A stretch of 7,647 bases of DNA from an uncultured Thermoanaerobacterales bacterium. Lineage in GTDB: Bacteria > Bacillota > Clostridia > Christensenellales > UBA1242. Shown here piece by piece: positions 5,834 to 7,647 of the stretch. Position 1 is the first letter of the stretch. Each line of letters starts with the position of its first letter. The notes beneath the pieces were generated by a model. It was not told where the DNA came from and did no database searches. It saw only the letters and a program-made list of their open reading frames with translations. Location: contig CATKXA010000045.1 of NCBI GenBank assembly GCA_949840475.1, positions 1-7,647 on the forward strand. The letters run 5' to 3'. The position numbers were made by a program, and so were the translations under genes.

Positions 5834-6508
5834 TTATTTATTGCTTAGTTTTTCCTTAATTATTGCATCAATTTTTTTAATTATTGTAATAACATCTTGA
5901 TTTGAAGTGTCGATTATTATCGCGTCGCTTGTCATAATTAGAGGGGAGATTGCTCTATTTCTATCTTGATTATCTCGCTCGTCAAGTTCTTGCATTACTT
6001 GCTCTAAGGTGTAGTTTTTGCCTTGCCTTTTATAGTCTTCAAGTCTTCTTGAAGCTCTTGTTTTTAAATCAGCATCAATGTATAGTTTAATTTCAGCGTT
6101 AGGGAATACAACACTGCCAATATCTCGTCCTTCAACAATTATAACGTCGGAATTATTAGCCTCATTATATTGAATGCTTTTTACAAAGGCTCTAACAATA
6201 GGTAAGATTGCAACTTTAGGAACAAATACAGAAACTTCATGAGAATTGAGTACTTTACTTTCTTGTAAAACGCCGTCGACATAAATCTTTGTTTTGCCGT
6301 CTTTAAATTCTGTTTTAATATTAGTTGTATCTAGCACTTGTTTTAAGTGCTCTAAGTTTTTTATATCAACATTTAAATAGAGCATTTTACTTGCAACTGC
6401 TCTATATATTGAGCCGGTGCCAATAACTTTACATTTAAGATGTGAGCCAAGTGCTCTTGAAACTGTTGATTTACCGCTTGATGAAGTTCCGTCTATTGCA
6501 ATAACCAT
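5834..6508 (-). CDS. cmk: Cytidylate kinase (start corrected to internal ATG)
   Basis: Transfers phosphate from ATP to CMP or dCMP in the cytoplasm, feeding CTP/dCTP and phospholipid precursor pools. From the start chosen here the protein has 224 residues, the usual bacterial length. It shows the P-loop GTSSSGKST (residues 7-15), the CMP-binding GTGSIYRAVA segment (32-41), VEGRDIGSVVFPNAEIKLYIDAD in the middle, RASRR, and the C-terminal RDNQDRNRAISPL lid/CMP region. The family usually has D-T/S-G-x-x-YR; here the aspartate is glycine (G32), while the T and YR are kept. An ATG four codons upstream (6520) would add MEIK, but that ATG and its next bases form the Shine-Dalgarno site GGAG (6518-6515), so translation should begin at 6508. 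It is not linked here to ispH or rpsA, its neighbours in many Clostridia. It converges on queH. Confidence 0.95.
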   Translation of the reverse strand: MVIAIDGTSSSGKSTVSRALGSHLKCKVIGTGSIYRAVASKMLYLNVDIKNLEHLKQVLDTTNIKTEFKDGKTKIYVDGVLQESKVLNSHEVSVFVPKVAILPIVRAFVKSIQYNEANNSDVIIVEGRDIGSVVFPNAEIKLYIDADLKTRASRRLEDYKRQGKNYTLEQVMQELDERDNQDRNRAISPLIMTSDAIIIDTSNQDVITIIKKIDAIIKEKLSNK

Positions 6509-6512
6509 TTTT

Positions 6513-6518
6513 ATCTCC
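6513..6518 (-). promoter_or_regulatory. Ribosome binding site that decides the cmk start
   Basis: On the minus strand GGAGAT (6518-6513) lies four bases before the ATG at 6508-6506, with GGAG ending six bases from it. The upstream ATG at 6520-6518 overlaps this site and has only A/T bases before it, with no Shine-Dalgarno match, so the shorter form is preferred. Confidence 0.85.
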
Positions 6519-6535
6519 ATATTATTTTTTTAATT

Positions 6536-6564
6536 ATTTTAGCATAATATTTTATGTAGGTAAA
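6536..6564 (-). promoter_or_regulatory. Candidate promoter of cmk
   Basis: On the minus strand, TTTACC (6564-6559), a 17-base spacer and TAAAAT (6541-6536), the latter preceded by TG at the extended -10 position. The predicted start is near 6529, giving a leader of about 21 bases to the corrected ATG. Confidence 0.55.
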
Positions 6565-6806
6565 GCAAAATATGCCTATATAAAACTTGCCTGCATATGT
6601 AAATTTGCTTGGTAACTATTTACAAAAAACGCAAAAATATAAATAAAACAATACAAAAACGCGTGAAAAGCAATAATATAATTAAAATTATACAGTTTAT
6701 TGACGATTTTTGTTAAGGTTAATAAAACATTATAGAAATATGCCAAATTTATATTTCTTTGATTAAATTTAAAAAAATCCGCATACACTAGCCTTGAGGT
6801 AAAAAT
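6565..6806. other. AT-rich divergent intergenic region, no gene recognised
   Basis: Between the cmk promoter and ytxC I see no protein-coding signal with a credible start and no RNA gene. The region is extremely A/T-rich and holds three short inverted repeats: TGTAAAT/ATTTACA (6598-6604 and 6618-6624), TATAATT-AA-AATTATA (6677-6692) and AGAAATAT/ATATTTCT (6734-6741 and 6751-6758). Repeats this short and this rich in A/T may be chance. The third would lie in the 5' leader of ytxC if the promoter at 6700-6728 is used. Confidence 0.5.
6700..6728 (+). promoter_or_regulatory. Candidate promoter of ytxC
   Basis: TTGACG (6700-6705), a 17-base spacer and TAAAAC (6723-6728); start near 6735 with a leader of about 72 bases. 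A weaker proximal option is TTGATT (6759-6764) with CATACA (6782-6787), again 17 apart. If the gene is sporulation-controlled, a different sigma factor may be used, and I recognise no clear sigma-E or sigma-G site. Confidence 0.3.
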
Positions 6807-7556
6807 ATGTTTGAACTTACTATCAGCACTTGTAAATCAAAATCTGGCGATATATCCTATATTTTAGAAAAACTCCGTGGACCTATCAAGAACATGAAAG
6901 GTGTTCTTGTATGTGAAGAATTTGACGGCAGAGTTAAACTTGCATTGGCTGTTTGTGATGAAAAAAAGGATTATCTTTTGTCGCTAGTATTTGATGCTAT
7001 CAGCGAGGCGATTATTAGAGATTATAAAGAAGAGTATTTATCAAAGCATTTAAGACTAAAAATAAACAGTAAAGTTACTGAAAGTGCTTTTATTAGGGCG
7101 TTGACAATGTTTGATAAGTCTGCAGACAAAGAGATAATTAAAAAGAGCTTGACAGTATCAGACGAGATATTGATAGACAGTTTATATCACTTTAGGCTTT
7201 GGGAGCTAGAAAAGAGGTGGAAAGAGATAGCTGAGCTTGTTAGCGAAAACTCAGGCTATCTACTCATGAGTGGCACATTTATGGAGCTAATGAAATTTTT
7301 AATTGTTACGAGCGAAAGTGAGGAGGCAGAAATTCATCTTCATCAATGTGGTCAAAATGTATATGGGGAAAATAGTCAGGGTAAACAAGTATTTAGTTTT
7401 AAGTTTGAAAATGGAGAAAATGGGATTTTGAGCGTCTTGAGCGAGCTTATTTGGCTTGCTCCAGAAAAGATTGTTATTCATAATGATTTAAACCTTAGCG
7501 ATGTTACAGATTATATTTTGACGCTTTTTGACGGCAAGGTAAGTGTCATGAAATAA
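6807..7556 (+). CDS. ytxC: YtxC-like protein (sporulation-associated family)
   Basis: A 249-residue soluble protein that I assign to the YtxC family, annotated as putative sporulation protein; its biochemical role is unknown. Family-like features are in the C-terminal half: YHFRLWELEKRWKEIAELV (127-145), a helical stretch with FMELMKFLIV (158-167), an EAEIHLHQCG strand (173-182), and the closing WLAPEKIVIHND (216-227) followed by ILTLFDGKVSV (237-247). The first 90 residues are more variable, and FDAISEAIIRDYKEEYL (62-78) is predicted helical. It has no signal peptide, membrane helix or enzyme motif. It is a little shorter than B. subtilis YtxC (about 280 residues, from memory). The start is supported by GAGG at 6796-6799. 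In Bacillus ytxC lies beside thrS, which agrees with the T-box-like leader directly downstream. The call is by remembered pattern, not by search. Confidence 0.72.
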   Translation: MFELTISTCKSKSGDISYILEKLRGPIKNMKGVLVCEEFDGRVKLALAVCDEKKDYLLSLVFDAISEAIIRDYKEEYLSKHLRLKINSKVTESAFIRALTMFDKSADKEIIKKSLTVSDEILIDSLYHFRLWELEKRWKEIAELVSENSGYLLMSGTFMELMKFLIVTSESEEAEIHLHQCGQNVYGENSQGKQVFSFKFENGENGILSVLSELIWLAPEKIVIHNDLNLSDVTDYILTLFDGKVSVMK

Positions 7557-7569
7557 TTGACAAAAAGTG

Positions 7570-7598
7570 TTGACAAACTAAGTCCTAAAGAATATACT
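7570..7598 (+). promoter_or_regulatory. Consensus promoter of the downstream (off-window) gene
   Basis: TTGACA (7570-7575), a 17-base spacer and TATACT (7593-7598), with the same hexamers and spacing as the metal-operon promoter. The transcription start is predicted near 7605. A second TTGACA (7557-7562) sits 13 bases upstream, directly after the ytxC stop, but has no -10 partner at the right distance. There is no terminator hairpin between ytxC and this promoter, so some read-through is expected. Confidence 0.85.
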
Positions 7599-7604
7599 AA
7601 TTTT

Positions 7605-7647
7605 AGCAATCAAAAATTAGGACAAGTAGCTTTAAGTACAGCTGTAG
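7605..7647 (+). promoter_or_regulatory. Probable 5' end of a T-box riboswitch leader (truncated by window edge)
   Basis: After the consensus promoter the sequence has no start codon with a Shine-Dalgarno site. It carries GGACAAGTAGC (7620-7630), then AAGTACAGCTGTAG at the edge. This resembles the opening of Stem I of T-box leaders, where a GA-containing base and an AGTAG element precede the AGAGA bulge. The specifier loop, the AGAGA bulge itself and the antiterminator TGGNACCGCG all lie beyond the window, so amino-acid specificity cannot be read. Position after ytxC suggests thrS. The call is supported by pattern and context only. Confidence 0.55.

Noticed and set aside
6677..6692. Perfect A/T-only inverted repeat TATAATT-AA-AATTATA
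   Set aside because: Made only of A and T in a region with very few G or C, so such dyads are expected by chance; no promoter or gene boundary coincides with it.
6576..6788. 70-codon minus-strand open frame with a GTG start in the cmk-ytxC gap
   Set aside because: Composition (F, Y, N, I rich) is what A/T-rich noncoding DNA yields, the start is GTG with only an AAGG three bases away, and it overlaps likely promoter sequence. No family recognised.
7557..7575. Two TTGACA boxes 13 bases apart as tandem promoters
   Set aside because: Only the second (7570) has a -10 box at 17 bases; the first has AAGTCC at that distance, so it is kept only as a remark.

Overview
The window is AT-rich, compactly organised, and reads like the chromosome of a low-GC Firmicutes-type bacterium, probably an anaerobic Clostridia relative. 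The clues are strong purine-rich Shine-Dalgarno sites, textbook TTGACA/TATAAT promoters, AT-rich codon use, a YtxC-like sporulation-family gene, an oxygen-independent queuosine enzyme (QueH) and what looks like the start of a T-box leader. No species can be named from the sequence alone. All calls rest on motif recognition, not on searches.

Layout. Positions 1-649 (minus strand) hold the N-terminal 216 codons of a family-4 glycosyltransferase that runs off the left edge. A 170-base divergent intergenic region (650-819) carries back-to-back promoters, two near-identical ArsR/SmtB-type operators and a third, different perfect palindrome. To its right is a two-gene metal-resistance operon on the plus strand: an ArsR/SmtB repressor (820-1161) and a P1B-2 Zn/Cd/Pb exporting ATPase (1178-3298), closed by a strong hairpin terminator. 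Next come argS (3405-5159) with its own promoter and queH (5222-5788). queH converges on cmk (minus strand, 5834-6508), and the two share a bidirectional terminator. A 280-base AT-rich gap follows, then ytxC (6807-7556). The window ends just inside a transcribed leader, driven by a perfect promoter, that resembles a T-box. The T-box gene lies beyond the right edge and is probably an aminoacyl-tRNA synthetase; thrS is the best guess from the ytxC-thrS order known in Bacillus.

How the genes work together. The repressor should sit on the operators over its own promoter, release DNA when Zn(II) or a similar ion fills its C-terminal site, and so switch on the ATPase that pumps the metal out. ArgRS, QueH and the putative T-box gene all concern tRNA charging or modification, but nothing beyond proximity links them. 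Cmk supplies CDP/dCDP. The glycosyltransferase is likely a membrane glycolipid or cell-surface sugar transferase.

I see no convincing novel defence, mobile or RNA-based system. The main points for a second look are the paired operators plus the third palindrome, the apparent two-site metal sensor, a changed HP motif in the ATPase, repeatedly very short predicted leaders, a cmk start correction and the truncated T-box leader.
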